In this document: positions 34,145 to 34,906 of the stretch, in pieces
How the letters are laid out: each line of letters begins with the position of its first letter
How positions within the stretch are numbered: the first letter of the stretch is position 1
DNA from: an uncultured Bacteroidia bacterium
Lineage (GTDB): Bacteria; Bacteroidota; Bacteroidia; Bacteroidales; UBA932
NCBI GenBank assembly: GCA_902769525.1
Contig: CACXPG010000017.1
Span: 1 to 34,906, forward strand
Length of the DNA stretch: 34,906 nt
Reading direction: 5' to 3'
The notes under the pieces: generated by a model
Database searches by the model: none
Told to the model about the DNA's origin: nothing
What the model saw: the letters and a program-made list of their open reading frames with translations, nothing else
Translations under genes and position numbers: made by a program

Positions 34145-34624
34145 TTACTTGTAATATGTTTTAGCTCTCTTGAAAGTTACATCGCCCTCCAGCAGATTCG
34201 GCCCGTCCGTATTTACCTCAAAGCGCTCAAGCACCAGCTTGTCCTTACTGCACTCCTTGACCCAGTAACCCACAGTAGGCGTATACGCGAAGTCATGATC
34301 CAGTTCAAAGAGATAAAGCGCCGGAGTGGAACCGCCCACGCCCGGATAACCGTTCTGATGCTGCTGGTAGATATATTTCTCCTCCGAATCACCGGTAAAC
34401 ACATCTGAGACATAGATGCTTAGAATCCACGTTTGAGGATCAGCGTCGCCAGCTTTAAAATCCCATATCACCAGCCCCGCATCCTGCACCCCTTCTGGAT
34501 ACACCTTCTCCCAACTTCCTTCCAGATTATCTGCCAGGTTAATCTCAGGAATCAGATTCTTCTCACACCCGCACAGTCCTGCCACCAACAGCGCCGCGCA
34601 AATCACAATCTTCAAAATCTTCAT
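34145..34624 (-). CDS. Small predicted lipoprotein of unknown function
   Basis: From the ATG at 34624 this is a 159-residue protein with a clear lipoprotein signal: MKILKIVICAALLVAGLCGC, lipidated Cys20. The mature part is acidic and aromatic, with segments LEGSWEKVYPEGVQDAGLVIWDF, a Tyr/Gln/Gly-rich middle and a C-terminal strand ending in TFKRAKTYYK. The GSWEKVY-plus-strand layout recalls the lipocalin-like or META-type small lipoproteins often found in Bacteroidota, but I do not recognise a specific family. A longer upstream start lacks a signal peptide in the right place and is rejected. It lies between the 3' end of a second permease gene and the hicAB scar. Confidence 0.8.
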   Translation of the reverse strand: MKILKIVICAALLVAGLCGCEKNLIPEINLADNLEGSWEKVYPEGVQDAGLVIWDFKAGDADPQTWILSIYVSDVFTGDSEEKYIYQQHQNGYPGVGGSTPALYLFELDHDFAYTPTVGYWVKECSKDKLVLERFEVNTDGPNLLEGDVTFKRAKTYYK

Positions 34625-34649
34625 TGCTTTCGTTTTCTTAGTAAACGTA

Positions 34650-34657
34650 CAAAAGTA
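34650..34657 (-). promoter_or_regulatory. -7 box for the lipoprotein gene
   Basis: On the minus strand TACTTTTG (34657-34650) fits TAnnTTTG and lies about 25 bp before the ATG. No clear -33 element is seen at the right distance. Confidence 0.4.
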
Positions 34658-34695
34658 CATAATCTTGCCTGTAAAAGTTCTTTTTTTCTCCATCC

Positions 34696-34727
34696 GCCGG
34701 GCGGAACCTTCCATGGCCCCGCCCGGC
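34696..34727. repeat. GC-rich hairpin between the second permease and the lipoprotein gene
   Basis: Perfect 9-bp arms GCCGGGCGG/CCGCCCGGC (34696-34704 and 34719-34727) around a 14-base loop. On the minus strand an A-run, not a T-run, follows, so it is not a standard terminator for the permease. It could stabilise a 3' end or pause polymerase ahead of the lipoprotein promoter. Confidence 0.6.
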
Positions 34728-34767
34728 ATCAGGATAGAAAGTATTTATGTTTAACCGCTTATGAAGC

Positions 34768-34906
34768 CTACTCGTTCTTCAGCGTCGTTGCTGGATTTAT
34801 CCTGGCTGTCTTGAGGTAGTGATACAGCACCACGGCGGCGCATAGCAGCCCCACAATCATCAGCGCCAGCAGGAACACTGACGGCAAGAAGCCCACCTGG
34901 TGGGAG
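34768..34906 (-). CDS. FtsX-type permease, C-terminal fragment cut by window edge
   Basis: The last 45 codons of a minus-strand gene are present. They encode a hydrophobic segment (SVFLLALMIVGLLCAAVVLY) followed by HYLKTARINPATTLKNE and the stop. The ending A-x-I-N-P-A-x-x-L-K-x-E is the hallmark C-terminus of FtsX/MacB-type permeases and resembles the ANPAVELKKD end of the permease at 30678-33068. Two such permeases on the same strand suggest a multi-permease locus, interrupted by hicAB and the lipoprotein gene. Confidence 0.8.
   Translation of the reverse strand, partial: SHQVGFLPSVFLLALMIVGLLCAAVVLYHYLKTARINPATTLKNE

Noticed and set aside
34696..34727. GC hairpin as an intrinsic terminator for the second permease
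   Set aside because: The strand in question has an A-run, not a T-run, after the hairpin.
1..34906. CRISPR arrays, riboswitches, insertion sequences
   Set aside because: No array of spaced repeats, no recognisable riboswitch fold and no transposase frame were seen; the only mobile-element gene is the partial recombinase.

Overview
The window is chromosomal DNA from a member of the Bacteroidota, most likely the order Bacteroidales. This rests on the Bacteroidota-type -7 box (TAnnTTTG) upstream of many genes, the near-absence of Shine-Dalgarno sequences, a SecA of about 1,100 residues, a Rho with a long Q/P-rich insertion, and the gene mix (M16 lipoprotein peptidase, DUF1573 protein, MeaB, rsfS-ftsH-cdsA-psd cluster, MacB/FtsX-type permease next to an NtrC-type two-component system). 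No rRNA or species marker is present, so I cannot name a genus. Most of the window is core genome. No gene-free stretch exceeds 300 bases.

Layout. (1) 1-565: the truncated start of a tyrosine recombinase points away from a tRNA-Val(GAC) gene, with a terminator-like hairpin and a repeat-rich leader between them. A perfect 45-bp tandem duplication copies the 5' part of the tRNA together with the 3' end of lpdA. This looks like the edge of an element integrated at a tRNA gene. (2) 549-5321, minus strand: secA then lpdA. (3) 5464-8682, minus: a 2[4Fe-4S] ferredoxin and an M16 zinc-peptidase lipoprotein. (4) 8820-12368, plus: DUF1573 secreted protein, meaB, a 10-TM-type metal transporter and ridA, ending in a compact bidirectional terminator shared with rho. 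(5) 12391-17318, minus: rho, pepD and dnaA. (6) 17523-22493: an envelope block in which mlaD and an N-acetylmuramoyl-L-alanine amidase (minus) diverge from an LptD-like outer-membrane protein (plus), followed by rpe. (7) 23160-27181, minus: rsfS-ftsH-cdsA-psd. (8) 27264-28028, plus: birA. (9) 28037-33068, minus: a large FtsX-type permease followed by an NtrC-type regulator and its histidine kinase. (10) 33280-34143, plus: a hicAB toxin-antitoxin pair with a perfect palindromic operator inside its promoter, followed by a 24-codon scrap resembling an ORF6N phage-regulator protein. (11) 34145-34906, minus: a small lipoprotein and the 3' end of a second FtsX-type permease.

Functional themes. Protein export and envelope building dominate: SecA, LptD, MlaD, amidase, CdsA, Psd, FtsH and the FtsX permeases. 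Information-processing genes (rho, dnaA, rsfS, tRNA-Val) are interspersed. The two accessory spots are the recombinase/tRNA edge and the hicAB insertion between same-strand FtsX-type permeases. I found no wholly new multigene system. The signals most worth following are the duplicated half-tRNA beside the recombinase, the ordered repeats upstream of the recombinase, the hicAB operator with the ORF6N scar, the possible sigma-54 and enhancer-like sites upstream of the permease, and the histone-H1-like tail on RsfS.
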